Source of the DNA: a bacterium
GTDB taxonomy: Bacteria > Cyanobacteriota > Vampirovibrionia > Obscuribacterales > Obscuribacteraceae
NCBI GenBank assembly: GCA_018062085.1
Contig: JAGOSY010000014.1
Span: 62,001-126,000, forward strand
Reading direction: 5' to 3'
Length of the DNA stretch: 64,000 bases
The position numbers and the translations under genes were made by a program. Under the pieces are notes generated by a model. That model saw nothing but the letters and a program-made list of their open reading frames with translations. It was not told where the DNA came from and searched no databases. Position 1 is the first letter of the stretch. Each line of letters begins with the position of its first letter. This document shows, piece after piece, positions 20,568-30,163 of the stretch.

Positions 20568-22136
20568 TTAGGTTCGAATCTTCTTTGGGTTCGAATCTTC
20601 TATGGGTTCTTCTATGCGCTTGAATATTGGTCCGGCATTGCGAACGTGTTGACCTGCCGGAATCATGTCGAAGAAGCCATCGGGTCGATCGCTGTCGCCA
20701 AATATTTCGAGTTCATCTTCGTGGCCCAGTTGCCACCAGAGGTCAGAAGCTAGCTTTGGGGCAAAGGGATAAATTTGGAAAGCCATGCGGCGCAACATCT
20801 CAACTGAGGTGTAGAGCACCTCTTGGCCTTCTTTTACCTTGCCTTCTTTGAACATCGACCAAGGTTTTTCGTCAGCGAAATATTTATTGGTCAAGTCGAC
20901 CAAGGCTAAAATTGAATCTATTGCTTTGGCGTATTCTAGTTTGACCATATGGGCGTTGTAGACAACACTAAGTTCGTTGGCGTTTTCGCGCAATTGATTT
21001 TCGGGCTTGGCATCAGGTAATTTGCTATCACAATTGGTTTCAATTAGTTTTAGTGTGCGACTGAGCAGGTTGCCGATGCCATTGGCGAGAGCGGCGTTGC
21101 AGGTGCTAATAAATTCAGCTCTAGAAAAGTCACCGTCTTGATCCATTGGTGTGCGGCTAAAGAGATAGAAGCGCACAGCATCAGCGCCATATTGTTCTAC
21201 TAGTTTGTTAGGGTCGATGACATTGCCCAATGATTTGCTAATTTTTTGCCCTTCAACGGTGATGAAACCATGAGCGAAAATCTGTTTAGGCAAAGGAATA
21301 TTTGCCGCTAGTAAAAAGGCAATCCAGTAGATGCTGTGAAACTTAGTGATGTCTTTGCCAATCAAATGCAGGTCACAGGGCCAGTATTGCTTGAATTGTT
21401 CGTCATCAGTGAGGTAGCCGCAACCAGTAATGTAGTTACTTAGTGCATCCATCCAGACATAAATGACTTGATCGTTGTCGTCTGGCACTGGTATGCCCCA
21501 GGTCAACGATTTTTTTGAGCGAGATACACTGAAATCGCCCAGTTCTGGATCGTTCAATTGGTTTAGTACTTCTTTGCGTCGACCATCGGGTTGAACGGCT
21601 GTAGGATTGGCTTCTAGCCACGCTTGGATTTGAGGTTTGTACTTACTAAGTTTGAAGAAGTAGTTTTCTTCAGCAACTTGCTTCGGTGGTTTGAGGTGAT
21701 TATGGCAGTTGCCGTTTTCGTCTAAATCTCGATCTCGAACGAAATCTTCGCAGCCTTCGCAGTAAAGAGCTGAGTAGGTTGATTTGTAGATATCCCCTTG
21801 ATCGCGTAGTTGGCGAAAGAGGCTTTGCACAACTTTTTCGTGGGCTGGCTCGGTGGTGCGGATGAAGCGGTCAAAGCAGAGGTTTAGATTGGACCATGAT
21901 TCTTTGAACATTTCAGAGATTTCATCGCAAAATGCTTGGGGGGTTTTGCCTGCGGCCTCTGCTGAACGTTGAATCTTGATGCCGTGTTCGTCTACGCCAG
22001 TAAGGAAGCGCACATCATAGCCTCGCATTCGGTAGTAGCGGGCAATCACGTCGGCTGCTATTTTTTCGTATGCATGGCCAATGTGGGGGGCGGCGTTGAC
22101 GTAATCGATGGCGGTTGTGACGTAGAACTTATTCAT
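20568..22136 (-). CDS. metG: Methionyl-tRNA synthetase
   Basis: This class I synthetase charges tRNA-Met. It has HIGHAYEKIAADV (HIGH motif), FLTGVDEHG, a zinc-type knuckle with CEGCEDF, and KISKS in GQKISKSLGNVIDP. At 522 residues it is the short form without the C-terminal tRNA-binding EMAP domain. ATG at 22136 is a clear start. The last codons include a direct repeat of GGTTCGAATCTTCT at DNA level (minus-strand gene end). It is divergent from coaBC. Confidence 0.96.
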   Translation of the reverse strand: MNKFYVTTAIDYVNAAPHIGHAYEKIAADVIARYYRMRGYDVRFLTGVDEHGIKIQRSAEAAGKTPQAFCDEISEMFKESWSNLNLCFDRFIRTTEPAHEKVVQSLFRQLRDQGDIYKSTYSALYCEGCEDFVRDRDLDENGNCHNHLKPPKQVAEENYFFKLSKYKPQIQAWLEANPTAVQPDGRRKEVLNQLNDPELGDFSVSRSKKSLTWGIPVPDDNDQVIYVWMDALSNYITGCGYLTDDEQFKQYWPCDLHLIGKDITKFHSIYWIAFLLAANIPLPKQIFAHGFITVEGQKISKSLGNVIDPNKLVEQYGADAVRFYLFSRTPMDQDGDFSRAEFISTCNAALANGIGNLLSRTLKLIETNCDSKLPDAKPENQLRENANELSVVYNAHMVKLEYAKAIDSILALVDLTNKYFADEKPWSMFKEGKVKEGQEVLYTSVEMLRRMAFQIYPFAPKLASDLWWQLGHEDELEIFGDSDRPDGFFDMIPAGQHVRNAGPIFKRIEEPIEDSNPKKIRT

Positions 22137-22240
22137 ATTTAGACCATTCTTTCATTTACAATATCAGCAGTACATAATAGTACAGACTAGGATTTTGGGA
22201 TTTTGGGCTTTTGGTTTTGAGGCAAAGAAAGGTAATGACA

Positions 22241-23512
22241 ATGAAGAAGTCGTCTAAAAAGCGGGATTCTAAATTCGGGTTCGACTCCTTTAATCCTCTT
22301 GAGAACAAGACCGTACTTCTTGGTATCAGCGGTGGCATTGCTGCCTACAAGGCTTGCGACATTGCATCAATGCTGCGTCACGCTGGGGCGGATGTGCACG
22401 CGATCTTAACCCCCAACGCCAAAGAATTTATTACCCCCCTTTCGCTCACTACGATTACCCGTAACCAGGCCCATTGTGAGCAATATGGTCCCCAGGCCAG
22501 CTGGCGGCCAGAGCACATAGACTTAGCCAAGAAAGCCGATTTGATATTGATTGCACCGGCCACAGCTGATGTGATTGCCAAATTAGCAGCGGGAATCTGC
22601 GATGACTTGTTGACGACTATGGTTTTGGCTTCACCGGCCAAGGTGATGATAGCGCCTGCTATGAATCCGGTGATGTTGCAACATCCAGCCACCAAGCACA
22701 ATCTTTCAGTCTTAGAAAATCGCTATCGATACGATGTCATTCCGTCTGAATTCGGCGAAGTGGCCTGTGGTGACTGGGGTACTGGTAAGATGGCTTCTGT
22801 AGACACAATTATTGCTGCTGTAGCAGCCAGGCTACTAGCTCATCTAACCCTTTCGACCAAACGCTTGCTAGTCACCGCTGGGGGCACTCGAGAACCGATT
22901 GACCCGGTGCGCTTCATTGGCAACCGCTCGTCTGGCAAAATGGGTATTGCTATGGCCGATGCTGCCCACGGCCGCGGAGCTGATGTCACCTTGGTATCGA
23001 CCGTAGATGTCGAGCGCGCCTATCCCGTTATAGTGGTAGAGACTGCTCAAGAAATGCAGGATGCAGTCGAGTCTGAGTTCGATGGTTGCGACGCTCTGGT
23101 AATGACCGCTGCAGTGGCCGATTTTAGACCTTTGACTACTTCAAATCACAAAATCAAGAAAACTGATTCTGAAGACCTAGTGTTGGAGTTAACCAAAAAC
23201 CCCGATATCATCGATTTACTTGGTCGCGTCAAGCGCAAAGATCAAGTAATTATCGGCTTTGCTGCTGAGTCAGAAGCGCTTTTGTCTAACGCTACTCAGA
23301 AGCTCAAACGTAAGAATCTTGATGTCATTGTTGGCAACGATATATCGGTGCCAGATATAGGTTTCGGCTCTGATGACAATGCCGTGATTATTCTCAATTC
23401 TGACGGCGCTAAAGAAAGTTTGCCGAGAATGCCAAAGCGCGCTATTGCCGAGCATCTCTGCGACTTGCTTGCTGAGCGCTTTCAGGCGATTGAGAAGACA
23501 CCTGTTCACTAG
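22241..23512 (+). CDS. coaBC: Bifunctional phosphopantothenoylcysteine decarboxylase/synthetase CoaBC
   Basis: CoaBC carries out two steps of coenzyme A synthesis. The N-terminal flavoprotein (CoaC) has [10 protein letters not shown], the active-site His in [28 protein letters not shown], and the Cys in [10 protein letters not shown]. The CoaB half starts at [24 protein letters not shown] and has AVADFRP and KIKK. Of two close ATGs, the one at 22241 sits eight bases from AAAGG and is preferred over 22235. It begins a plus-strand run leading to the YtxH genes. Confidence 0.95.
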   Translation: MKKSSKKRDSKFGFDSFNPLENKTVLLGISGGIAAYKACDIASMLRHAGADVHAILTPNAKEFITPLSLTTITRNQAHCEQYGPQASWRPEHIDLAKKADLILIAPATADVIAKLAAGICDDLLTTMVLASPAKVMIAPAMNPVMLQHPATKHNLSVLENRYRYDVIPSEFGEVACGDWGTGKMASVDTIIAAVAARLLAHLTLSTKRLLVTAGGTREPIDPVRFIGNRSSGKMGIAMADAAHGRGADVTLVSTVDVERAYPVIVVETAQEMQDAVESEFDGCDALVMTAAVADFRPLTTSNHKIKKTDSEDLVLELTKNPDIIDLLGRVKRKDQVIIGFAAESEALLSNATQKLKRKNLDVIVGNDISVPDIGFGSDDNAVIILNSDGAKESLPRMPKRAIAEHLCDLLAERFQAIEKTPVH

Positions 23513-23610
23513 TGGTAATAACTAGTCATAGACTGGACTATAACTAGGCTAGAAATAGTACTGGGTGATATACTCGCTTGTCTGAATTATTCGGAGCGGA
23601 GAAAAAGTTT

Positions 23611-23958
23611 ATGGGAAGAGCCAATAACTCTCAGGCTGATTCTGGCAATTCCGCCGGTGGCGGTGGGCTAGTCTCGCTTTTGACAGGTTTAGTAATAGGT
23701 ACACTGGGTGGAGTAACACTTGCACTACTGACTGCTCCTAAGTCTGGCAGCGAGACGCGCGATGTTCTACAGCGTAGTGCGAAAGATGTTCCAGAACGTC
23801 TTGGTGAGGTTGTAGATGATTCCCTCGATTTGTATGCCTCCTTCCTCAATTATTGTCAAATGAATGTGGAAGAGCAGGGGATGCGGTTGAGACGGGCACT
23901 GGCTGCAGGCAAATTAGCTGCTGCTAAGAAGCGCGAAGAAATTGAAATCGGCGGCTAA
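23611..23958 (+). CDS. YtxH-domain small membrane protein
   Basis: The protein has 115 residues. A Gly-rich N-terminus precedes one hydrophobic helix (LVSLLTGLVIGTLGGVTLALL) and the YtxH hallmark TAPKSGSETRDVL right after it, then an amphipathic helical tail. The related B. subtilis YtxH is a general-stress gene; its function is unknown. ATG at 23611 with GGAG nine bases upstream is preferred over TTG at 23578. It forms a trio with the next two genes. Confidence 0.7.
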   Translation: MGRANNSQADSGNSAGGGGLVSLLTGLVIGTLGGVTLALLTAPKSGSETRDVLQRSAKDVPERLGEVVDDSLDLYASFLNYCQMNVEEQGMRLRRALAAGKLAAAKKREEIEIGG

Positions 23959-23993
23959 GTCAAAATTCTCAACCTAAGTTAAAGGGGTTTTTT

Positions 23994-24434
23994 GTGGACC
24001 ATGTAAACGCTTCTTTTGGAGGCCCTCTAGATATTTTGGTGGCTGTTGCCCTGATTTTTCTAGCAGTTTCGCTGATGGCTGTGAGCTTGCCTCTAATGTC
24101 GATGGTAAAGCAATCTGAGAGGACACTGTCTGCTCTGGAGCGACTTTTGGGAACCGTTAATCAAGAACTCGGTCCTACTCTGAAGCAGGTTGATGCCTTG
24201 CTTGGCACTGTGCTCGAACTAAAAACTACGGCTGAGAAGCGCATAACAGAAGTAGGTTCGAAAGTCGGTGATGTCAAAGGTGGCTTGAATAAGATTACAG
24301 GCGAAGCAAAAAAACAGTCATCAGTATTTGGTGCAGGATTGTTTGCTGGCGTGCGCTCTTACTTAGAGCGTCGTCCTGAAAAAGCTAGTCGTGACTCAAA
24401 AGATGAAATGAGATTGTCCGAAGTGGGCAAATAA
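23994..24434 (+). CDS. DUF948-like membrane protein
   Basis: The protein has 146 residues. One N-terminal membrane helix (about 12-37) is followed by a long heptad-type helix (SERTLSALERLLGTVNQELGPTLKQVDALL) and a basic tail. This is the layout of DUF948/YtxG-type proteins, which in Bacillus lie next to ytxH. The start is GTG with AAAGGGG six bases upstream. It is sandwiched between two YtxH genes. Confidence 0.6.
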   Translation: MDHVNASFGGPLDILVAVALIFLAVSLMAVSLPLMSMVKQSERTLSALERLLGTVNQELGPTLKQVDALLGTVLELKTTAEKRITEVGSKVGDVKGGLNKITGEAKKQSSVFGAGLFAGVRSYLERRPEKASRDSKDEMRLSEVGK

Positions 24435-24499
24435 CAAGCAGAAGACCCAAGATAGAAAATGGAAGAACCCATATTAGAAAGTAGGTTAGGAGTAGATAA

Positions 24500-24832
24500 A
24501 TGAGCAGATTTCTAGAAGGCTTGGTGGTTGGTGGAGTGCTTGGCTACATAGTCGGTATTCTGTCTGCACCCAAGTCAGGTGCAGAGCTGAGACAACAGAT
24601 TGCTGATAATTCTGAAGACCTGTATAAGCAGGCATCTGACTCTTTAGTTGATGTGCGTGAGAAAACCGGTACAGTTATTACTGAAGCCAAAAGCAAAAGT
24701 ACTGAAGTCCTGAAGAAGGCATCTGATTCTGTGGTCGGTACCAAAGACCAGATTGCTCACAAGCTGCAAGAACTTGCTGGTCAGAGCACCAAGGTAATGG
24801 TAGACGATGTGGAAAGTGCCACTTCGGGCTGA
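24500..24832 (+). CDS. Second YtxH-domain small membrane protein
   Basis: The protein has 110 residues. The membrane segment FLEGLVVGGVLGYIVGILS is followed by the YtxH signature APKSGAELRQQI, then a repeated amphipathic helix (KQASDSLVDVREKTG, KKASDSVVGTKDQI) resembling LEA-like stress proteins. AGGAG upstream of ATG supports the start. It is related to, but clearly different from, the gene at 23611. Confidence 0.75.
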   Translation: MSRFLEGLVVGGVLGYIVGILSAPKSGAELRQQIADNSEDLYKQASDSLVDVREKTGTVITEAKSKSTEVLKKASDSVVGTKDQIAHKLQELAGQSTKVMVDDVESATSG

Positions 24833-24851
24833 TTTTTAGAGATTTAGGAAG

Positions 24852-25607
24852 TTGAAGAAAAAGGAATCCAGCCCAAAGCGGCTGCTAAGGCTCAATCGAG
24901 CTTTAGCAGCTACTGGCATTTGCTCTAGGCGCAAAGCTGATGTGCTAATTGCCGATGGTCTTGTGCGCATCAACGGAGAAGTAGTTACTGACTTTAACCG
25001 AGTGGTTGACATGGCGCGCGATAAGCTCTCTGTTGACGGCACACCCCTGCAAAAAAAACGGCTTGACTACGTTGTCATGAATAAGCCGAAAGGTGTTGTT
25101 GTCACATGTGACGACGAGCGCGGAAGGCGAACTGTCATTGACCTTTTGCCGGAGGAGTTGATGCATTTGAAACCGGTGGGCCGGCTCGATTCAGATTCAG
25201 AGGGGCTTTTGCTTCTGACTAATGATGGAGACATGGCTCGGTTCTTGACTCACCCTTCTCACGAAGTGCCCAAGCTCTACCGCGTTAATGTTGAGGGAGA
25301 CATTTCTAAAAATGCCATCACCGCATTGCGCCAGGGTGTCAGGTTGTCAGAAGGCGTTACTGAGCCTGCTTTTGTTCGCAAAATTTCTGCTAATGCTCGA
25401 TATTCGCAGCTTGAGATTGAACTACGAGAGGGCAAAAACCGGCAAATCAGGCGGATGTTAGCGCAAGTTGGTTACAGAGTAACGCGTTTGGTCAGGGTTG
25501 CCATTGGTGGGTTACAATTAAGTCAACTGGAATCTGGATCGTGGCGTCGTCTCAACAATCAGGAGCTTGCGCTTTTGCAACCTACCGAGGCAGACAAGAG
25601 CTTCTAA
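24852..25607 (+). CDS. rluB: 23S rRNA pseudouridine synthase, RluB/RsuA family
   Basis: An S4 RNA-binding domain (about 10-60, RLNRALAATGICSRRKADVLI) is followed by the catalytic domain with the active Asp in PVGRLDSDSEGLLLLTNDG and the RsuA/RluB/E/F closing region REGKNRQIRRMLAQVGYRV. It makes a single pseudouridine in rRNA; RluB is the likeliest member by length (251 residues). The start is TTG just after TTTAGGAAG. It lies 19 bp after the YtxH gene. Confidence 0.88.
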   Translation: MKKKESSPKRLLRLNRALAATGICSRRKADVLIADGLVRINGEVVTDFNRVVDMARDKLSVDGTPLQKKRLDYVVMNKPKGVVVTCDDERGRRTVIDLLPEELMHLKPVGRLDSDSEGLLLLTNDGDMARFLTHPSHEVPKLYRVNVEGDISKNAITALRQGVRLSEGVTEPAFVRKISANARYSQLEIELREGKNRQIRRMLAQVGYRVTRLVRVAIGGLQLSQLESGSWRRLNNQELALLQPTEADKSF

Positions 25608-25677
25608 ATAGTTGTTATGACGCTTTCTTACGCTTTGATGTTCTCACTTACTGAATCGTCACCTACTGGATGCATAA

Positions 25678-26748
25678 ATGTCGCTTGAGCAAATTGGGCA
25701 GAAACTCAAAGTCGCACGGGAAGGGCAAAGCCTATCCGTTGGGCAAGTCTATGACCGCACAAAAATTCCTGTAAATCATATTGACGCTCTTGAGAGCGGT
25801 CGTCTTGACGACCTACCAGAGCCCGTTTATGTAGCCGGCTTTATCAAGCGCTATGGCGACATGCTGGGCCTCAATGGTCAGTCTCTGGCCGATGAATATA
25901 AACGAGCTGGGCAGCCTGTTGTTGAAAATGGTCGTGGGCTGTTCCATCGCGGTGGCGGAGTTCAGCAAGCAGTGGCTCCTTTGGTGTATGTTTCGAAACC
26001 ACGGGTTGAGACTGAAGCTCCTAGTTTTACAAAAACTTTTTTCTATCCGGGGCTGCTCCTCATAGCGGTTCTTGGTGTAGTTTGTGGTCTTAGCACTTGG
26101 CACCAAGCTCAGTTGAATACACAAGACCCTGGTCTTTTGGCTCTGGGTCGCTCGGCTGAGCGTTTCAATCCAGCTCAATTGCCAGCTACTGGAGTCGCCA
26201 CCGCCGTTAACGGCACTGTGCCTAATGGGACGAACAGTACAGCCGTGCCTGCAACTGATAACAAAATTGCGCTTTCTGCGAGTCAGCACGTTTGGGTTGA
26301 AGTGAAATCTGTTGCTTCTGGCCAGTCTTTATTTACTGGCTATTTAGAAATGGGAGAGCGTCGTGACTTCCAGGACGTTCAAGGCCTAAGAGTTAGAGCT
26401 GGAAATGGTGGTAGCTTAACTGTTGATTATCAAGGGAAGAGTGAAGCCTTTGGTCTACCTGGCAAGATTGCTGAGCGTGTATTCGCCAGCGCTCCAGTGA
26501 CTGCCGCTGGCAACGATTCTGCTTCTGTCACGGCTACTGGCGATGCTGCCACTAAGCCTGCTGTAACAACTGTAAAGTGGAAAGCGCCGGTACGCAGAAC
26601 TGCTACAGATGGCTCTGTGAGCCAAGGGCGTCGCCCTCGGCGCTCCGATGAAGGCACCCGCGACATTCCTGGGGTCTCATCTGGTGGAGGTACTCGATCT
26701 ATCGATGTGCCATACCGCTACAATGATGGACGTCTTGATAACGATTAA
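25678..26748 (+). CDS. rodZ: RodZ-like HTH membrane protein
   Basis: A cytoplasmic HTH_25-type domain comes first (about 1-70, IGQKLKVAREGQSLSVGQVYDRTKIPV..., then VYVAGFIKRYGDMLG). One membrane helix follows (about 121-140). The periplasmic region carries a DUF4115-type beta domain (about 200-280, QHVWVEVKSVASGQSLFTGYLEMGERRDF) and a basic Gly/Arg-rich tail. RodZ links MreB to the membrane, so it should work with the mreBCD-PBP2 genes 8 kb upstream. It is followed by rimO after 24 bp. Confidence 0.82.
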   Translation: MSLEQIGQKLKVAREGQSLSVGQVYDRTKIPVNHIDALESGRLDDLPEPVYVAGFIKRYGDMLGLNGQSLADEYKRAGQPVVENGRGLFHRGGGVQQAVAPLVYVSKPRVETEAPSFTKTFFYPGLLLIAVLGVVCGLSTWHQAQLNTQDPGLLALGRSAERFNPAQLPATGVATAVNGTVPNGTNSTAVPATDNKIALSASQHVWVEVKSVASGQSLFTGYLEMGERRDFQDVQGLRVRAGNGGSLTVDYQGKSEAFGLPGKIAERVFASAPVTAAGNDSASVTATGDAATKPAVTTVKWKAPVRRTATDGSVSQGRRPRRSDEGTRDIPGVSSGGGTRSIDVPYRYNDGRLDND

Positions 26749-26772
26749 GATGTAGCGCGGAGTAAGTGAAAA

Positions 26773-28173
26773 ATGCGTAACCCCAAGATTGGGGTGGTTT
26801 CGTTGGGCTGTCCCAAGAATGCCACTGATACTGAAGTAATGCTTGGTCTGTTGAATGAGGCTGGTTTTGAAGTCACTTTTGATAACGACGAGGCCGATCT
26901 CTGTCTCGTTAATACCTGCTCGTTCATTGGTGATGCTCGCAAAGAATCGGTGCGCACATTAGTTGAACTAGCCGATCAAGGCAAAGAGCTAATCATTGCC
27001 GGTTGTCTAGCTCAGCATTTTAAAGAAGAACTATTGACTGAAATACCTGAAGCCCGTGCTGTAGTTGGTACTGGTGATATCACTAAGATTGTCGATGTGA
27101 TTAAGGCCGTAGCGCGCGACTCTTCACTTCGGGTGGTCGAAGTTAGCGACGTTCCAAACAATTACGATGATGAAGTTCTGCCTCGGATGGCCACTGGTGT
27201 TGGTGCTTCTGCCTATTTGAAAATTGCCGAAGGCTGCGACCATGCTTGTACTTTCTGCATAATTCCGTTGCTGCGTGGCAAGTTTCGCTCGCGCACCATT
27301 GAATCGCTGGTTAAAGAGGCTCGCATTCTGGTTAAGGGTGGCGTCAAAGAAATTATTCTGGTATCACAAGACTCTAGCTATTACGGCCTCGATATCTACA
27401 ACAAAATGGCTTTACCTGAGTTGCTAGAGGCCCTTCACGAAATTGAAGATCTTGATTGGATTCGCATTATGTACTGCTACCCAACTGAGACTAATCGGGC
27501 CCTTCTTGAAGCCATTAAGCGATTACCTAAAGTGGTGAAGTATGTTGATATTCCCCTGCAACATTCCCATCCAGCAGTATTGTCTGCCATGGCTAGACCC
27601 AGAAATCCTGAAAAAGTAATGGACTTAATTCGAGAAGTTCTGCCTGAAGCTAAGATTCGCTCTACTTTTATTGTTGGCTTCCCTGGCGAAACCGATGAGC
27701 AATTTGAGCATCTTGTGCAGTTCATTGAAAAGTATCGCTTCGATCGCCTGGGTGTTTTTACTTATTCGAAGCAGATGGAAGTTCCTTCCGGCCATATGGA
27801 AAATCAACTGACTGAGAAAGTAAAGAAAGCCAGGCGCAATCGCATAATGCGCTTGCAACACGACATTGCTTTTGATTCTAACAAAGCAATGGTTGGCCAA
27901 GTGATACCAGTGTTGATTGAGAGTCATGACGAAAGTAAGAAGCTCTACACCGGTCGCAGTCAATGGGATGCACCAGGCATTGATAATCAGGTCTATGTGC
28001 GGGAGTCAGCTGATGCGCCAGTATATATGGCTGAGGTGAATATGGTGCTAGTGGAAGAAGCTAAACCGTATGATCTAATTGGTGTTGCTTACAGTGGCAC
28101 TGAGCAGGTGGTTAGACCAGCGGCTAGGGAACACGACGATACTCTTGTCACGTCGGTTTCAATTTCTCGCTAA
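26773..28173 (+). CDS. rimO: Ribosomal protein S12 methylthiotransferase RimO
   Basis: This radical SAM enzyme carries two 4Fe-4S clusters and methylthiolates an Asp of ribosomal protein S12. The N-terminal domain starts KIGVVSLGCPKNATDTE, with the other cluster ligands in VNTCSF and IAGCLAQ. The radical-SAM cluster motif is CDHACTFCIIP, followed by RGKFRSR. A C-terminal TRAM domain (about 380-450) completes the 466 residues. SLGCPKN distinguishes RimO from MiaB. It may share a transcript with rodZ. Confidence 0.96.
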   Translation: MRNPKIGVVSLGCPKNATDTEVMLGLLNEAGFEVTFDNDEADLCLVNTCSFIGDARKESVRTLVELADQGKELIIAGCLAQHFKEELLTEIPEARAVVGTGDITKIVDVIKAVARDSSLRVVEVSDVPNNYDDEVLPRMATGVGASAYLKIAEGCDHACTFCIIPLLRGKFRSRTIESLVKEARILVKGGVKEIILVSQDSSYYGLDIYNKMALPELLEALHEIEDLDWIRIMYCYPTETNRALLEAIKRLPKVVKYVDIPLQHSHPAVLSAMARPRNPEKVMDLIREVLPEAKIRSTFIVGFPGETDEQFEHLVQFIEKYRFDRLGVFTYSKQMEVPSGHMENQLTEKVKKARRNRIMRLQHDIAFDSNKAMVGQVIPVLIESHDESKKLYTGRSQWDAPGIDNQVYVRESADAPVYMAEVNMVLVEEAKPYDLIGVAYSGTEQVVRPAAREHDDTLVTSVSISR

Positions 28174-28195
28174 CTTAAGACTATGGGCTAACTCT

Positions 28196-29437
28196 ATGTC
28201 TGGTTTATTAGCTTTGTGCAAATGGCTTCTTGTTGGTATTTGCTTTGCTTGGCTCTTTGCTGTTTTACCGGGAAATAGCACTTCAGCTTTTCACATTAGC
28301 TTGGCCGTTTTGCTTTTACTTTGGGCACTGTGTGCACCTTTTGTTCTTTCTTGGTGCATGGTTGATCTTTCAGGATGGGCTTTTCATCGAGGCTACTATT
28401 CGCTTGCTTTTGCCCTTGCGCGTTTAGGTGTACAGAGTGACTCTGCTGTGCAACCACTCGCTCAAGTGGTGGGTCTAAGTGATTCTCCTTTTGCTGCCTT
28501 TAATTCTCTCAATCTGGCCAATTCTGAAATGGTGAGTGGGCAATTTGCAGCAGCCAAAGAGAGATTGACTGCTGCACTTGGTCAGTCTGACTGTATGGCT
28601 GGAATGCCAGCCACTAGCTCAGTTGCACCTTTTGTCTTAAGTCATTTAGCCAGCGTGGAGCAATGTCTGGGGAATTATGAACAGGCCTACTCATTTCTTA
28701 CTCGCTCAATTAACTTGAAGAACAACAGTTTAAAAGAGTGCGAAACTGCTAGTGAAAAACTGGCTTTAGAGAGAGCTATTGCGGCCGATCGTCATGCCTT
28801 AGGTAGCTTTTTTGAAAAGCGCCTAGCTATGTCAGAGGCGGAGAAAAACTATTTGGCTGCTCTAGAAGTGTTGGATCGTTCAGTTGATGTTAAAGGAGAG
28901 ATGATAGAGTGGGAAAATGAGATGCGCGGTAGCTTTGTCCATGGTCTCGGTGAGTTTTATCTACGCCAAGGCAAAGTTGATTTGGCTGAGCCTTTATTGC
29001 GTCAGGCTTGTGAACTGAGAAGTTCTCGCTTTCCTGTAAATCATCCAATTATGTCAGCTTCGTATGATGCTATCGCTAGGCTTGAAATCGCCAAAGGTAA
29101 CCTACTAGAGGCTAGCTCTTTGTTAAAGCGTGCCCATAAAATTCGTTTGCGTTATTGCAAAAATAACATGTCTGATTTGGCCGATACCTTGAAGTCAATG
29201 GCTAAGTTGAAGCAGGTGCAAGGTGAGGCAGCTGAGGCCGAGCGGCTCTTGCATCGAGCCTTGGCGACCAAAGAGCAAGTGTTCGGTGTCTGCCATCCTG
29301 ATGTTGCCGAGGTGCTTGAAGCTCTTAGCGAACTGTTAGTCGTTCAAGAGCAAGAATGCAGAATTGACGAAGCGGCCTTGCTCAGTGAGCGAGCTAGAGC
29401 AATACGTAGTTTTTATGCTGTCAAATCTAGCTGTTAA
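28196..29437 (+). CDS. TPR-repeat membrane protein
   Basis: The protein has 413 residues from ATG 28196. Two N-terminal membrane helices (about 5-25 and 30-52) are followed by tetratricopeptide repeats over about residues 100-400. These include an Hx-rich kinesin-light-chain-like set (AEPLLRQACELRSSRFPVNHP, AERLLHRALATKEQVFGVCHP). This suggests a membrane-tethered scaffold facing one compartment. The open frame reaches back to 28079 inside rimO, but the start after the rimO stop is more natural. It converges with the J-domain gene at 4 bp. Confidence 0.7.
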   Translation: MSGLLALCKWLLVGICFAWLFAVLPGNSTSAFHISLAVLLLLWALCAPFVLSWCMVDLSGWAFHRGYYSLAFALARLGVQSDSAVQPLAQVVGLSDSPFAAFNSLNLANSEMVSGQFAAAKERLTAALGQSDCMAGMPATSSVAPFVLSHLASVEQCLGNYEQAYSFLTRSINLKNNSLKECETASEKLALERAIAADRHALGSFFEKRLAMSEAEKNYLAALEVLDRSVDVKGEMIEWENEMRGSFVHGLGEFYLRQGKVDLAEPLLRQACELRSSRFPVNHPIMSASYDAIARLEIAKGNLLEASSLLKRAHKIRLRYCKNNMSDLADTLKSMAKLKQVQGEAAEAERLLHRALATKEQVFGVCHPDVAEVLEALSELLVVQEQECRIDEAALLSERARAIRSFYAVKSSC

Positions 29438-29441
29438 GACT

Positions 29442-30137
29442 TTAAATAGACTTTGAAACTTGTAGCGCTCTTGATGAGTGTTCGCGAGCGATTTTGAAGA
29501 GGTTGTCTGCCATGGCCAGATGATCGTAGTCGAAGTTCTGGCAGAAATATTGCAGTTCTTCCAGGCCATCGGCTGCTTGAGCTATAGAGTGTCGCATCCA
29601 CTGTAGTGCAGGTTTGAGCGTCAGTGGCGGAGGGTTGTCTGTAAATTCGTTGCTAGCCTTAAGCAGAGTCGTTTCAATTTCGTCTACATACTGCGAAAAT
29701 TCTTCTAAGAGTTGATCGTCGTAAATGTCTTGAGAAAGGGCGCTGAGACGTTGTTTGTATTTAGACAGTATTGACTCTATTGAGCGCCGCAGAGGGTGAA
29801 AGACTTGACGGAGATAACGTTCTCGTGCCTTCTCTTCATCAAGCGAGTCTTGCACACTGGTGGGCATATGCATGCCTGTGCGCGGCCGTGTTCGTATTAC
29901 AACTGAGTCATAATGAGCCCTCTTGTCGCTGTCCATCAAGGTCTCATAGGCCTCGTTAATAGACATCATTTGTTCAGTTTCGGTCATTACCTGATTGTCG
30001 GGCTTGGCCTGAAACGACAGATCTGGGTGCACCGATTTAACGAGCTTGCGGTAGGCTTGCTTGATTTCAGCCTGGCTGGCATTGGTGTTCGCTGCCAGTC
30101 CGAGAATTTCGTAGTGGTTAGTTTTCTTGCGCGCCAT
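29442..30137 (-). CDS. J-domain (DnaJ-like) protein
   Basis: A J domain occupies about residues 7-75: [25 protein letters not shown], the HPD tripeptide in SVHPDLSF, and [18 protein letters not shown]. The remaining 155 residues are helical and unlike the Gly/Phe or zinc domains of DnaJ. It should stimulate a DnaK partner on a specialised client. ATG at 30137. It lies 26 bp downstream of the end of the GT-C-like pair, on the same strand. Confidence 0.82.
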   Translation of the reverse strand: MARKKTNHYEILGLAANTNASQAEIKQAYRKLVKSVHPDLSFQAKPDNQVMTETEQMMSINEAYETLMDSDKRAHYDSVVIRTRPRTGMHMPTSVQDSLDEEKARERYLRQVFHPLRRSIESILSKYKQRLSALSQDIYDDQLLEEFSQYVDEIETTLLKASNEFTDNPPPLTLKPALQWMRHSIAQAADGLEELQYFCQNFDYDHLAMADNLFKIAREHSSRALQVSKSI

Positions 30138-30163
30138 AGAGTGATTATATTAGTTATTTTGGC

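Noticed and set aside
20568..20610. tRNA T-arm, from two GGTTCGAATC words
   Set aside because: They are a direct repeat at the 3' end of metG with no cloverleaf around them.
22270..22300. tRNA-like GGGTTCGACTCC
   Set aside because: It lies inside the coding start of coaBC and has no acceptor stem partners.
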